DNA of 57,983 nt from Prosthecobacter debontii. GTDB taxonomy: Bacteria > Verrucomicrobiota > Verrucomicrobiia > Verrucomicrobiales > Akkermansiaceae. Shown here piece by piece: positions 1 through 9,541 of the stretch. The stretch covers positions 1 through 57,983 of the forward strand of contig CAMAXN010000012.1 in the NCBI GenBank assembly GCA_945862245.1, in the 5' to 3' direction. The first letter of the stretch is position 1, and each line of letters starts with the position of its first letter. The translations under genes were made by a program, and so were the position numbers. The notes under the pieces were generated by a model. That model was not told where the DNA came from, did not search any database, and saw only the letters and a program-made list of their open reading frames with translations.

Positions 1-218
1 ATACCGTGCGGATTCCAAAACTTATCTGTGACGAAAAAATGTTTCGACTAGGAAACTAAACGGGCGAAAGGATCATCCGGCTCCAAGCACTTTCGCCGTA
101 CCGGAAAATACCATGACGAATCGTATAATTGAGTATGCCAACCCTACGCACCATAAAAATAATGGCTTCTGAGCAATCTATGGATTGATTTTTAGCGAAA
201 TATTTAATTCTTTGGGAG

Positions 219-1664
219 ATGAGCAAAACATCCCCTCTCGCTGCGGTATATTCGGTTTTAGTTTTCATTATCGGCTGCTCCTCGCTTCCAGCGCGCACAT
301 GGACGGACGCGAAAAGCGGCAGAACCCTAGAAGCAGAGTTCATCGGCCTCAAGGACGGCAAGCTTACCTTGAAACGCAAGGACGGCAAATCCTCATATCT
401 AGTGTTGGATCGCTTATCCCCAGCCGACAAAGTATCTACCGAAAAGGCCGCTGCCGATAAGCCCGCGAATGCCACCGATTGGCCGACGTGGCGCGGTGCG
501 GCTCGCGACGGTAAATCACTAGACTCCGGCTTGTTGAAAGAATGGCCGAAGGATGGTCCGGAGTTGCTGTGGACCTTTGAAAGCGCCGGTAAGGGCTACA
601 GCTCGCCCGCGCTGGTAGGCGGAAAAATTTACCTAACAGGTAGCCGCGACAAAAAAGCTGAGATCATTTGCATCGATTCCGGCGGCAAAGAGCTATGGTC
701 GGCTCCGATCGGTGAGGATCCGGAGAAGGGCTACAATACGGGTTGGGGCGCTGGTCCTCGCGGTGCGGTGACCGTAAGCGACGGGATGGTTTTTGCAATG
801 AACGCAAACGGCGATCTTGCCTGCTTCAACGCAGACGATGGAAAGCGGATTTGGAACAAGGACCTTGTGAAAGATTTCGGCGGCGGTATACCGAGCTGGG
901 GATTTTCGGAATCGCCCCTAGTAGACGGAGACAAGGTCGTCGTCACACCCGGCGGAGATAAGGGGGCGATCGTCGCGCTGGATAAAAAAACTGGAAAAGA
1001 GCTCTGGCGCAGCAAGGGCCTAAAGGACGGTGCGCAGTATTCCTCGCTGGTTGCCGCCGAGGTCAAAGGCAGGCGGCAATACATCCAGCTTTTCATGAAT
1101 ACGCTGGCCGGTGTGGACGCCAAAAACGGCGATGTCCTGTGGACGTCACCATGGCCTGAAGGTCGCACCGCCGTCATCCCGACGCCGGTCTATCACGAGG
1201 GCACGGTTTACATGACCTCAGGTTATGGCTCGGGTTGCAAACTAGTGAAAATCGATGGCGGCAAGGCCGAGGATATCTGGGAAAACAAGGTGATGAAAAA
1301 CCATCACGGCGGCGTGGTGCTAGTAGACGGCCACATCTTCGGGTTTTCCGATGGCGGCGGCCTTGTTTGCCAAGAGCTAGCAACTGGTAAGCAAAAGTGG
1401 AATCATCGTGATGAAGGTAGCCAGAAAGGTGCGGTGCATTACGCGGACGGAATGCTTTACTGCATGGATGAAGAGGCGGGATCAGTTTTTTTGGCTGAGG
1501 CAAATACCGAAAAATACATCGAGCATGGCCGCTTTGAAATACCTCGCCAAACGAAACTGCGCGAAGGTACAAACGGCAAGATCTGGACCCATCCAGTGGT
1601 GATCGGTGGCAAACTTTACCTGCGCGATCAGGACCTGTTATTTTGTTACGACGTGAAGCCCTGA
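219..1664 (+). CDS. Secreted PQQ-type beta-propeller protein with SHD1-like N-terminal domain
   Basis: A 481-residue exported protein. Residues 1-25 form a signal peptide; a Cys after FIIG could also act as a lipobox, so a lipoprotein is possible. Residues about 26-70 (RTWTDAKSGRTLEAEF, then LTLKRKDGK and LSPADK) look like the SHD1 domain common in Planctomycetes and Verrucomicrobia. The rest has blade signatures of the PQQ/quinoprotein-like propeller (GKELWSAP, DGKRIWNK, TGKELWRS, TGKQKWNH). It faces the next propeller gene convergently, 12 bp away. No catalytic residues of a PQQ dehydrogenase were recognised, so a structural, binding or polysaccharide-related role is as likely as an enzymatic one. 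GGGAG directly abuts the ATG, so the ribosome site is poorly spaced. Confidence 0.85.
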   Translation: MSKTSPLAAVYSVLVFIIGCSSLPARTWTDAKSGRTLEAEFIGLKDGKLTLKRKDGKSSYLVLDRLSPADKVSTEKAAADKPANATDWPTWRGAARDGKSLDSGLLKEWPKDGPELLWTFESAGKGYSSPALVGGKIYLTGSRDKKAEIICIDSGGKELWSAPIGEDPEKGYNTGWGAGPRGAVTVSDGMVFAMNANGDLACFNADDGKRIWNKDLVKDFGGGIPSWGFSESPLVDGDKVVVTPGGDKGAIVALDKKTGKELWRSKGLKDGAQYSSLVAAEVKGRRQYIQLFMNTLAGVDAKNGDVLWTSPWPEGRTAVIPTPVYHEGTVYMTSGYGSGCKLVKIDGGKAEDIWENKVMKNHHGGVVLVDGHIFGFSDGGGLVCQELATGKQKWNHRDEGSQKGAVHYADGMLYCMDEEAGSVFLAEANTEKYIEHGRFEIPRQTKLREGTNGKIWTHPVVIGGKLYLRDQDLLFCYDVKP

Positions 1665-1676
1665 GCAATCCAACGC

Positions 1677-2933
1677 TCACTTCTCACCGAAACAAAAGAG
1701 GCTGTTTTCGCTGCGGATGATCAAGCGGCTCCCTACGGAAATCGGCGAGGCGACGACTCCTTCCTCAAGCGCATGGCTATTGATATCTGACAGTCCGTCT
1801 TTCGTGATTTTTCCGCTGTAAACCATCCCGTCTTCCCTGACGCAATAGATCTGGTCTCCCACGAGAAGCGGTGACGAGTAATAGACTTGTGGAGCTTTCG
1901 GCAGGTTCGATTCCCATAGTTGCTTGCCGGTTTTGGCATCCAGGCAGGTCAGCCGGCCGCGTTCCGGGCCGCCATCCTTAAGAATATAAAACTTGCCATC
2001 GTGGAGGATGGGGGAGGCGGCATCGGAGCCGATCCCATCGTTGCGCCAAGCCCAACTATTCTCAGGAAGATCGCCACTGCCGCCGAGGCGAATCGACGCA
2101 AGCGACTCTCCCCGATTGAAAGGCACTACTGCGAACCCATCACCAATAACAGCGGAAGCGATGACCCGTTGCATGCCCGCACGCTTCGGATTAAATCCAC
2201 CGCATTGCCAAAGAAGTTTTCCGGTCGCCGCATCGTGGCCGGTTAGGTGATCCGCGCCCCAGCAAATAATTTGCTCCTTGCCGTCCAACTTGACCATGTG
2301 CGGTGTGGTGTAGGAATCGCCGGACTCCTCACCAGTTTCATACTTTCTGGCGGTTTTCCAAATCTCCTTACCGGTCTTAGGATCCAGCGAGACGAGATAG
2401 GATTCACCCGCCGTCTGCAACACCGCCAGCACCACCTTGCCCCCTGCGAAAAGAGGCGAAGTGCCCTGATCCCACCAGAGCTCGTCTTTGCCGTATTTCT
2501 CTTGTAAGTTGAGCTCCCACAGCGGTTTCCCGTCAAGGTCGAGGCAGGCGACAGTTCCTGATTTAAAATAGGCTACGACGACATTTCCGTCGGTGATCGG
2601 CGAGGAATTCGAAGAGCTTGCTCTTTGCGAGCGCCCGGGAGTGCCGGCTCCGAATGTTTTACGCCAGATTTCCTTGCCCTTCAAATCATACGCTAACAAG
2701 CCGTCCTTATCACCGACCGGGCTGCTGACAAAGAGCTTTTCGCCCCACACGATCGGGGTCGAACAGCCGCGGCCGGGGAGCTCGGTTTTCCAGAGCAATT
2801 TCTCCGCCAGCTCGAGAGGCGGCGGCTCACCGGTGACCGCGCCGTTTCCACCCTCACCACGCCAAGCAGGCCAGTTTCCAGCACTAAGGAATCCCGCTAG
2901 CAATAAGCTCGTTACAAATATTTTCACTTTCAT
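1677..2933 (-). CDS. Secreted PQQ-type beta-propeller protein
   Basis: A 418-residue exported protein. The ATG at 2933 is preferred over the adjacent in-frame GTG at 2936. It gives a signal peptide (KIFVTSLLLAGFLSAG) followed directly by NWPAWRGEGGNG, the typical start of PVC propeller proteins. Blade motifs include KGKEIWRKTFG, DGKPLWELNL, TGKEIWKTAR, TGKLLWQCGG and TGKQLWESNL. This is the family often annotated as PQQ-binding-like beta-propeller repeat protein. Its precise role is unknown. It probably shares a transcript with the neighbouring propeller at 2985-4205, which lies 51 bp upstream on the same strand. Confidence 0.85.
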   Translation of the reverse strand: MKVKIFVTSLLLAGFLSAGNWPAWRGEGGNGAVTGEPPPLELAEKLLWKTELPGRGCSTPIVWGEKLFVSSPVGDKDGLLAYDLKGKEIWRKTFGAGTPGRSQRASSSNSSPITDGNVVVAYFKSGTVACLDLDGKPLWELNLQEKYGKDELWWDQGTSPLFAGGKVVLAVLQTAGESYLVSLDPKTGKEIWKTARKYETGEESGDSYTTPHMVKLDGKEQIICWGADHLTGHDAATGKLLWQCGGFNPKRAGMQRVIASAVIGDGFAVVPFNRGESLASIRLGGSGDLPENSWAWRNDGIGSDAASPILHDGKFYILKDGGPERGRLTCLDAKTGKQLWESNLPKAPQVYYSSPLLVGDQIYCVREDGMVYSGKITKDGLSDINSHALEEGVVASPISVGSRLIIRSENSLFCFGEK

Positions 2934-2984
2934 CACCTAGAAATACGAAACAGAGAATCGAGCTCTGTCAAAATAGTCAGCAAT

Positions 2985-4205
2985 TCATTTCACCTCGAGG
3001 CAGACCGCTTCGCCTTTATTGGACCGGGCGAAAATTCTGCCATTTGCAAATGCGACATTTCCCCAACAGACGGAAGACAGAGCTTTCACGCGGCCATTTT
3101 CTTTCCATCCGTCCTTGGCCGGCTCGCCGCAGATGATCTCGCCGGTTTCGGAAAGTATTACCATCTGGTTGCCGACCATCAGCGAGCTTCCGCGTGTTCC
3201 AGGCATCTTTGCACGCCAGCGCGGCTTGCCGGATTTCATGTCCATGCGGATCAGTTCGGCAGCGATGTTTTTATCGCCAAATACGCCGAGTATATCGCCT
3301 TCAATAAGGATGCTATTCTGGAAAATCATGCGGATGTCCTCGTCCTTGTGGAGCACTTTCGGCTCGCTGCCGGAGACATCGATTACGACATAGCCCATGC
3401 CGTAGCCTGAGGCGAGGAACATCATACCGTCGTGGTATTGGGGATTACTGGCGTTTACATCATAGGAAGTCCTCCAGCCGAATTCGAAAGCCGGCTTGCC
3501 CTTGCCATCCAGGTTGTAGGCCACCAGTTGACGCCCGTGGAACGCCGCAACGAATTCCTTGCCCTTGTGGGTGAAAAAAACCGGAGTCGCATATCCCGCC
3601 CGGGTGTCGTCGCCCGATTTCCAGGACACCTTACCGGTCGATTTTTCCAGCGCATACAATCCGCCGTCTTCCGCGCATGGCAGGCAGTAGAGTAGATTCC
3701 CTTTCACCACTGGCGAGGCGGAATAACCCCAGTCCGGCACCTTGCCATTGAAATTCTTTTTGTAATGCACCTTCCACTTCGGTTTGCCATCCGACATGGA
3801 TAGGCAAAACAGGTTTCCGGATTTGCTGAGCGTGTAAACGACATCCCCATCGATCGTCGGAGTGGCGTTCGGGCCTCCATCGTAAAGCTTCGGATCCAAC
3901 TTCTCTGGATACTTGTGTGTCCAGATTTCCTTCCCCGTCGCTGCATCGAGGCACCAGATGATGTCCGTGTTGTTCTTGTTGCCCATGGCCACAACTTTCT
4001 GCCCTGCGATTGCGAAGCTGGTGCAGCCTTTACCTAGATTCTTGCGCCAAAGCTCCTTCGGCTTCTCCTCGTTCCAATTTGTGCGAATTTTGCCATCCAC
4101 GATTCCAGTTCCATCCGCACCCAGATGGCGTGGCCAGTCTTGGGAAAAGGCGATGGCGGGAATGCACGCGAAGAAAATGGGTAATGTGATGGCGAGGATT
4201 TTCAT
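2985..4205 (-). CDS. Secreted PQQ-type beta-propeller protein
   Basis: A 406-residue exported protein with signal peptide (MKILAITLPIFFACIPAIAFS) and the family opening QDWPRHLGADGTGI. Propeller blades are visible at TGKEIWTHKYPE, DGKPKWKVHY, TGKVSWKSGD and SGKPRWRAKMPG. It is the first gene of a two-gene minus-strand unit with the propeller at 1677-2933 and is divergent from the DUF1501 gene. No cofactor-binding or catalytic residues could be assigned. Together the three adjacent propellers look like paralogues from duplication, although they differ clearly in sequence. Confidence 0.85.
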   Translation of the reverse strand: MKILAITLPIFFACIPAIAFSQDWPRHLGADGTGIVDGKIRTNWNEEKPKELWRKNLGKGCTSFAIAGQKVVAMGNKNNTDIIWCLDAATGKEIWTHKYPEKLDPKLYDGGPNATPTIDGDVVYTLSKSGNLFCLSMSDGKPKWKVHYKKNFNGKVPDWGYSASPVVKGNLLYCLPCAEDGGLYALEKSTGKVSWKSGDDTRAGYATPVFFTHKGKEFVAAFHGRQLVAYNLDGKGKPAFEFGWRTSYDVNASNPQYHDGMMFLASGYGMGYVVIDVSGSEPKVLHKDEDIRMIFQNSILIEGDILGVFGDKNIAAELIRMDMKSGKPRWRAKMPGTRGSSLMVGNQMVILSETGEIICGEPAKDGWKENGRVKALSSVCWGNVAFANGRIFARSNKGEAVCLEVK

Positions 4206-4509
4206 AGTAATCGGTTCGTGTATCTTTGGAATCTGTCGACATGCTTGTTACGGCTCGACAATGAGTTACGCTAAATTTTACACAGAGTCTGCCCGAAGCC
4301 AGTGGTTTTTCGCCATCATTTTTGCTACAATACTATTGAATTAGAGGCTGTACTAGCTAAGCGACAAAAAATGGCATAACTAGACAAGTCAATGTATCAA
4401 ACAAAAATGTTGTACAACTACCCTCTAAGACTCTTTTTTATATTTAACTCCTGACACAATACGTATTCGCAAATTTAAAGCTTAGTGACAGCTACCTGAT
4501 AGTCATCCC
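4206..4509. other. Divergent intergenic region, 304 bp
   Basis: AT-rich spacer between the minus-strand propeller genes and the plus-strand DUF1501 gene. It must hold the promoters for both directions, but no -10/-35 pair could be picked with confidence. No ORF of interest and no clear hairpin were seen. Confidence 0.5.
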
Positions 4510-5970
4510 ATGTTCGAAATCACTCGCCGCCGTTTTCTTTCTAGGTTCTCAACCGGTATCGGCGGAGCGGCACTCGCTTCCCTATTGCCAGAAAGGAGCT
4601 CCGCAGCCGCACTAGCAGAAAGGCTAATAGCCAACCACGCGCCGAAGGCAAAGCGTGTGATTTATCTTTTTATGTCTGGCGGTCCATCACACATGGATCT
4701 GTTCGATTACAAGCCAAGGCTGAACGAACTCAACGGCCAAGAGCTACCCACCGAAGTCCGCGGTACTCAGCGCCTCACCGGCATGTCCGGAAACCAAGCA
4801 TCCCTTCCGCTCGCCGGCTCTCAGTTCAAATTCACTCAACACGGAAAATCCGGTGCGTGGGTCAGCGAGCTGCTACCACATACTGCCAAAATAGTCGATG
4901 ATCTATGCTTCGTAAAATCCCTTTGGACTGAGGCGATCAACCATGATCCCGCAATGACCTTCTTCCAAACCGGCTCGCAGATCGCAGGCCGCCCTTCACT
5001 CGGCTCCTGGGTTACCTATGGCTTGGGTTCGGAAAATGAAAACCTTCCCGGCTTCGTTGTTCTCGTAACCAAGAAAGCCACCGATCAGCCACTCGCCTCT
5101 CGCCTCTGGGGCACTGGCTTTATCGATTCCCGCTACCAAGGCGTGCGTTTCTCCTCCGGTAGGGACGCCGTGTTCTACCTCACCAACCCCGACGGTGTCT
5201 GCCAATCTGGCCGCCGCGCATTGCTGGACAAGCTCTCCGCCCTCAACAGAATCGAGTTCCAGAATGAGCTCGATCCCGAGATCGAGACGCGCATAACACA
5301 ATACGAGATGGCCTTCCGTATGCAGACCAGCGTGCCGGAAGTCACCGACATCGGCGGCGAGCCGCAATCAATTAAGGATCTGTACGGACCCGACGCTCAG
5401 AAGCCCGGCACTTTCGCTGCGAACTGCCTGCTCGCCCGACGCCTCGCCGAAAAAGGCGTGCGTTTCATCCAGCTTTACCATCCCGGCTGGGATCAGCACG
5501 GCAACCTGCCCGGCGCCATCCGCGGCCAGTGTAATGAGACCGACCAAGGCTGCGCCGCTCTCATCACCGACCTCAAACAGCGTGGCATGCTGGAAGATAC
5601 CCTCGTCGTCTGGAGCGGCGAGTTCGGACGCACCGCCTACTCGCAGGGTCAGCTCACCAATACCAATTACGGCCGCGACCACCACCCGCGCTGCTTCACT
5701 GCATGGATGGCGGGCGGCGGCGTAAAACCCGGCATCACGTTTGGTCAAACAGACGACTACGGCTACAATATCGTGGATTCAGATGGTAATACCATCGCAA
5801 AACCAGACAAGGACGGCAAAACTCCAGACGCCGTCCACGTCCACGACTTCCACGCCACCATCCTCAACCAGCTTGGCATAGATCACACCCGCCTCACCTA
5901 CACCTTCCAAGGTCGCAGATTCCGGCTCACGGATGTCCACGGTCGCGTAGTTAAGGAAGTGCTAGCATAA
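4510..5970 (+). CDS. DUF1501 family Tat-exported protein
   Basis: A 486-residue protein with a clear twin-arginine signal ([12 protein letters not shown], then a hydrophobic Ala/Leu stretch to about residue 33). The body matches DUF1501, a sulfatase/alkaline-phosphatase-like fold abundant in Planctomycetes and Verrucomicrobia: [18 protein letters not shown] near the start, [42 protein letters not shown], and a C-terminal [17 protein letters not shown]. The His/Asp residues in these motifs resemble metal ligands. In many relatives the gene follows a DUF1549/DUF1553 cytochrome-domain gene, but that partner is absent here. The substrate is unknown; the location is periplasmic. Confidence 0.9.
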   Translation: MFEITRRRFLSRFSTGIGGAALASLLPERSSAAALAERLIANHAPKAKRVIYLFMSGGPSHMDLFDYKPRLNELNGQELPTEVRGTQRLTGMSGNQASLPLAGSQFKFTQHGKSGAWVSELLPHTAKIVDDLCFVKSLWTEAINHDPAMTFFQTGSQIAGRPSLGSWVTYGLGSENENLPGFVVLVTKKATDQPLASRLWGTGFIDSRYQGVRFSSGRDAVFYLTNPDGVCQSGRRALLDKLSALNRIEFQNELDPEIETRITQYEMAFRMQTSVPEVTDIGGEPQSIKDLYGPDAQKPGTFAANCLLARRLAEKGVRFIQLYHPGWDQHGNLPGAIRGQCNETDQGCAALITDLKQRGMLEDTLVVWSGEFGRTAYSQGQLTNTNYGRDHHPRCFTAWMAGGGVKPGITFGQTDDYGYNIVDSDGNTIAKPDKDGKTPDAVHVHDFHATILNQLGIDHTRLTYTFQGRRFRLTDVHGRVVKEVLA

Positions 5971-6015
5971 CCTAGCAGCCTTGCCTTCAAGAGCTTGCCG
6001 TGCACCATAAGAAGT

Positions 6016-6813
6016 ATGCTTGCTTTGCACCCAATCAACCACTCCGTCTGCCGCTGGCCCTACGCTGACATCCCGCTGGAGGATTTTTGCGTCGCGGCAA
6101 AGAACATGGGTATCGGCTCGATTGAACTACTAGAGACATCGGACTTTGTGACTTTACGGAAATACGGACTTGAATGCGCTGTCGTGTCCTTTCCTGTCAC
6201 CACAACAAATGAAGGCGTGAAGGTCGGCATGATCGAGAAAGCCTTCAACCGACTTGAGCACCACGATGCGCTCGTCGAGGTTTACGAAAGGAAACTAGAA
6301 GACTGCGCGGAGGTCGGGGCGGAGCAGCTCATCTGCTTTTCAGGAAACCGAGATGGCATGGGCGACGAGCAAGGTCTGGAAAACTGTGCGGTCGGTCTCA
6401 AACGCATCCTGCCCCTCGCCGAAAAGTTTGGGATCACGTTGGTAATGGAGCTGCTCAACTCACGGGTCGATCATCCGGGCTACATGTGCGATCACAGTGC
6501 ATGGGGCGTCGCCCTTTCCGAAAAAATCGCCAGCACGCATTTTCGGCTGCTTTACGACATCTACCACATGCAGGTCATGGAGGGCGATATCATCGCCACG
6601 ATCCGCGCCCACCATCCGCATTTCTCCCACTACCACACCGGCGGCTGCCCCGGCCGCAACGAAATCGATGCGACCCAAGAAATCAATTACCCCGCGATCA
6701 TGCGCGCCATTTCCGCCACCGGCTACAAGGGCTACGTCGGCCAGGAATTCATCCCGAAAAATACCGACAAGCTCGCCAGCCTAAGACATGGCGTGAAGAT
6801 TTGCACGTTGTGA
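6016..6813 (+). CDS. Hydroxypyruvate isomerase-like TIM-barrel enzyme
   Basis: A 265-residue AP-endonuclease-2/xylose-isomerase-type TIM barrel. It has the Hyi-like features NHSVCRWPYADIPLEDFC at the start, VMELLNSRVDHPGYMCDHSAWG, LLYDIYHMQVMEGDI and GYVGQEFIPK at the end. The Glu (MELLN), Asp/His (YDIYHMQ) and last Glu (QEF) are the usual metal-binding residues. ATG at 6016 is preferred over TTG at 5995, which would add seven residues without homology. Hydroxypyruvate isomerase activity is the family label; related enzymes act on other keto-sugars, so the substrate is uncertain. It lies 45 bp after the DUF1501 gene on the same strand, so co-transcription is possible. Confidence 0.8.
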   Translation: MLALHPINHSVCRWPYADIPLEDFCVAAKNMGIGSIELLETSDFVTLRKYGLECAVVSFPVTTTNEGVKVGMIEKAFNRLEHHDALVEVYERKLEDCAEVGAEQLICFSGNRDGMGDEQGLENCAVGLKRILPLAEKFGITLVMELLNSRVDHPGYMCDHSAWGVALSEKIASTHFRLLYDIYHMQVMEGDIIATIRAHHPHFSHYHTGGCPGRNEIDATQEINYPAIMRAISATGYKGYVGQEFIPKNTDKLASLRHGVKICTL

Positions 6814-6854
6814 TATTGTGGAAATGCAAGCCTCCGACCCGTAACCCAACGCCC

Positions 6855-7619
6855 CTACATCCTGAAATCCTCGCCGAGGTAATACTTGCGGGCGATGGGA
6901 TCGTTGACGAGTTCGTTGGAAGCACCTTCGAGTATGACCTTGCCGTCGTGGATGAGGAAGGCGCGGTCGGTGATGCTGAGCGTCTCGCGTACGGAGTGAT
7001 CGGTGATGAGGATGGCGAGGCCGTCCTTTTCGCGGAGTTCGCGGACGATGCGCTGGATGTCCTCTACGGCGATGGGATCGATGCCGGCGAAAGGTTCGTC
7101 GAGCATCAGTACCTTGGGATCGGAGCAAAGCGAGCGGGCGATGGCGAGGCGGCGTTTCTCACCGCCCGAAAGGGTGATGGCGAGCGACTTAGAAAGTTTC
7201 GTAATACCGAAACGCTGGAGCAGGTCGTCAGCCCGGGCTTTCTGGTCGGCGCGGGAGAGTCCGGGGCGGGTTTCGAGGATGGCGAGGAGGTTATCGAGGA
7301 CGGAGAGCTTGCGGAACACGGATTCTTCCTGCGGCAGGTAGCCTAGCCCGAGTCGGGCGCGGCGGTGCATGGGCAGCTTGGAAATGTCCTGCCCGTTGAG
7401 GTGGACTGTGCCCTCCTCCGCGGGGATTAAGCCAGCGATCATATAGAAAGAAGTCGTTTTTCCTGCACCATTGGGGCCGAGTAGACCGACGATTTCCTTG
7501 GGTTGGACAGTGACGCAGACGCCATCGACCACGGCGCGGCCGCCGTAGGTTTTGCGCAGCCCCTGCGCGGAAAGGACGGCGTCTTCGGAGTTCTTGCTGG
7601 TGGAGCCTGGATCGTGCAC
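6855..7619 (-). CDS. lptB: LPS export ABC transporter ATP-binding protein LptB
   Basis: A 254-residue ABC ATPase. It carries Walker A GPNGAGKTT, the Q-loop region LPQEESVFRKLSV (highly typical of LptB), signature LSGGEKRRLAIARSL, Walker B VLMLDEPFAGIDP and the H-loop ITDHSV. The C-terminal IHDGKVILEGASNELVNDPIARKYYLGEDFRM is diagnostic of LptB. It powers extraction of lipopolysaccharide from the inner membrane with LptF/LptG, which are not in this window. The start is GTG at 7619, with a weak ribosome site and about 15 extra residues before the domain. It lies 44 bp downstream of the LptC/LptA-like gene, the common lptA-lptB order. Confidence 0.95.
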   Translation of the reverse strand: MHDPGSTSKNSEDAVLSAQGLRKTYGGRAVVDGVCVTVQPKEIVGLLGPNGAGKTTSFYMIAGLIPAEEGTVHLNGQDISKLPMHRRARLGLGYLPQEESVFRKLSVLDNLLAILETRPGLSRADQKARADDLLQRFGITKLSKSLAITLSGGEKRRLAIARSLCSDPKVLMLDEPFAGIDPIAVEDIQRIVRELREKDGLAILITDHSVRETLSITDRAFLIHDGKVILEGASNELVNDPIARKYYLGEDFRM

Positions 7620-7663
7620 TTCGTGAAACTCTAAACTTTAAATCTTAATCTCTAAGGAGGGGG

Positions 7664-8920
7664 TCAGTCGCCTTTAATGTTGAGATTACCGCCCATTTCC
7701 CAGTTGCCCTGGGTGGAGAAGGAACCGTTGTTGAGCAGGCGGAGCGTGAGGTCAGGTTCCTTGGCGCGGGCGAAGTAGGTGCCCTGTTTGACCCATGGGT
7801 AACCGCCGTGGATAATGATCTCTCCGCTGGGGATGTTGTAGGTCAGGATGCGCCCGCTGGCCTGCACCGGCTGTTTTCCGCCGACACCTTTCTGGTCGAT
7901 CTGCACCGCGCCCTCGGCGACGATTTTTTGCACGTCACCAAAGTTGCCCATGCCGCCCGACTCCTTCGCATCCTTCTGCCCTTCTTTTTTGGCAGCTTGC
8001 TTTTTCTCGGACTTTTTCTCAAAGAAAACCTTTAGCTGCTGCGCGCCGCTGAGATTGAATCGCGGATCGGTGACTTTCACATTACCCAGATAAACAAGGA
8101 TACCCTCGTCGGCATCGAAATACATTCCGTCGTTGCTGGTGATCACCGTGTCATCGGGGCCGGGCTTCACTTCGAGCGGTTTCGCTTCGGCTTCCGCTAT
8201 GGGTTCCTCCGCTGCGATATTCTTGATCTCGTTGGTGCTAATAAATTCCAGCGCAGCGACGGATGCTTTTCCTCCCAGTTCGACCGATTCATTGAAGCTC
8301 GCTTTCGTTGTGGCGAAAAGCTTTTCTGCCTGCGGTTTTGCGGGAGCCGAGTCGGCCTTGATCGCGGCGACTTTCTCCTCGGAAACAAATGCGGGTGCAG
8401 CGGCGACGAGCGGCGCGGGTGCGAGGCAGAGGGCAATGATTGCGGCTGCGTTGAAGGGTTTGCTGTTCATGGATGTGGCGGTCGGAGGAGCAGAAATCCT
8501 AGTGGATACCGGACCTTCTAGGAAACCCTCGCCTTCCTGCAGTGAATATACAAGCCCGCCGCCCCGAGCAACTAACCTGTCGGAGGTGATCTCCACGGGT
8601 TCACGCGTTAAGACGCGGGACTTCGCCTGATTAAACGTCACGTTCTTCATCTCCACCTTCCCGCGTAAGGTGCGGTCGGTGTTGAAAAAGCGTATACGCA
8701 CGTTCTCGCCCTGCACCTGCTTGGAGTCGAGCAGGGTCATGGTCTCCGCTTTCATGTCGCCCACCAGATTGCGATCTTTGTCGTAGCGCGGCAGCAGCAC
8801 GCCCTTGAGCACGCTGCCATCCGGCAGCAGGGAAACCGGGTTTTTCTTTATGTCCAGCGAGGTTCCTTGGGCGCAAAGCGCGGGAGCGGCGAGCAGGAAC
8901 ATGGAAAGTAAATGTGTCAA
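7664..8920 (-). CDS. LptC/LptA-like (OstA) LPS transport protein, apparently two domains joined
   Basis: A 418-residue protein encoded just upstream of lptB. Residues 1-150 have a signal peptide (FLLAAPALCAQG) and a jelly-roll-like stretch (VQGENVRIRFFNTDRTLRG, LTREPVEITSDRLVARGGG) that resembles LptC/OstA-type proteins. Residue 151 is a Met followed by a second signal-peptide-like segment (SKPFNAAAIIALCLAPAPLVAAA). A linker then leads to an OstA/LptA-like domain (ITSNDGMYFDADEGILVYLGNVKVTD, IVAEGAVQIDQ, ILTYNIPSGEIIIHGGYP). The start is TTG at 8920 or ATG at 8902; neither has a strong ribosome site. It probably bridges periplasmic LPS transport. Whether both halves stay joined in the cell cannot be told from sequence. 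Confidence 0.7.
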   Translation of the reverse strand: MTHLLSMFLLAAPALCAQGTSLDIKKNPVSLLPDGSVLKGVLLPRYDKDRNLVGDMKAETMTLLDSKQVQGENVRIRFFNTDRTLRGKVEMKNVTFNQAKSRVLTREPVEITSDRLVARGGGLVYSLQEGEGFLEGPVSTRISAPPTATSMNSKPFNAAAIIALCLAPAPLVAAAPAFVSEEKVAAIKADSAPAKPQAEKLFATTKASFNESVELGGKASVAALEFISTNEIKNIAAEEPIAEAEAKPLEVKPGPDDTVITSNDGMYFDADEGILVYLGNVKVTDPRFNLSGAQQLKVFFEKKSEKKQAAKKEGQKDAKESGGMGNFGDVQKIVAEGAVQIDQKGVGGKQPVQASGRILTYNIPSGEIIIHGGYPWVKQGTYFARAKEPDLTLRLLNNGSFSTQGNWEMGGNLNIKGD

Positions 8921-9076
8921 TGTGAGTTCAGTTCGGGGTGTGTATTAGGAAAAACCTAGCCGCTGTGTCTCGTCATACAATTGCAATGTATGCCCTGAGG
9001 GAAAATATTGCCTGCTGTGGGATGTATGTTGATAAGCAGGGTTGATTCGGGCGCGCGGCACGGTGATGCTCTGTGC

Positions 9077-9541
9077 ATGAAACCTGAGCTTGGCAAAATG
9101 GCACCGGATTTCACCGCAACAATGGTGGACGGGGAAACGGAGACCGAACTCACGCTCTCCGCTTTGCACGGAGAAACTGTTGTACTGTTCTTTTACCCGA
9201 AGGATAGCACGCCGGGCTGCACGATACAAGCTTGCTCGCTGCGCGACCATTGGGCGAAACTCAAGGATAAGGCGCGCGTCTTCGGCGTCAGCGCGGATGG
9301 CGTAGCGAGCCATAAGAAATTCATTTCCAAACGGCAACTGCCCTACCCTCTCATCGCGGATCCAGACAAAGCCATCTGTCAGGCCTTCGGCGTGTGGGTC
9401 CAGAAATCGATGATGGGGAAAAAATACATGGGTGTGGAACGAAGCACGTTCGTGATTGATCCGGAAGGCCGCATCAAGGCGCACTTGGAAAAGGTCTCAC
9501 CGCTGAGCCACACAGAGAAGCTTTTGGAAATCCTCAGATGA
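9077..9541 (+). CDS. bcp: Thioredoxin-dependent peroxiredoxin, Bcp type
   Basis: A 154-residue AhpC/TSA-family peroxidase. The peroxidatic Cys lies in YPKDSTPGCTIQACSLRD, the Bcp/PrxQ signature, with the resolving Cys five residues later. FGVSADGVASHKKF and the C-terminal ERSTFVIDPEGRI also fit. It reduces hydroperoxides using thioredoxin in the cytoplasm. ATG at 9077 gives the normal family length; in-frame starts at 9008 and 9026 add residues lacking homology. The stop overlaps the next gene's start as ATGA, so translational coupling is likely. Confidence 0.93.
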   Translation: MKPELGKMAPDFTATMVDGETETELTLSALHGETVVLFFYPKDSTPGCTIQACSLRDHWAKLKDKARVFGVSADGVASHKKFISKRQLPYPLIADPDKAICQAFGVWVQKSMMGKKYMGVERSTFVIDPEGRIKAHLEKVSPLSHTEKLLEILR

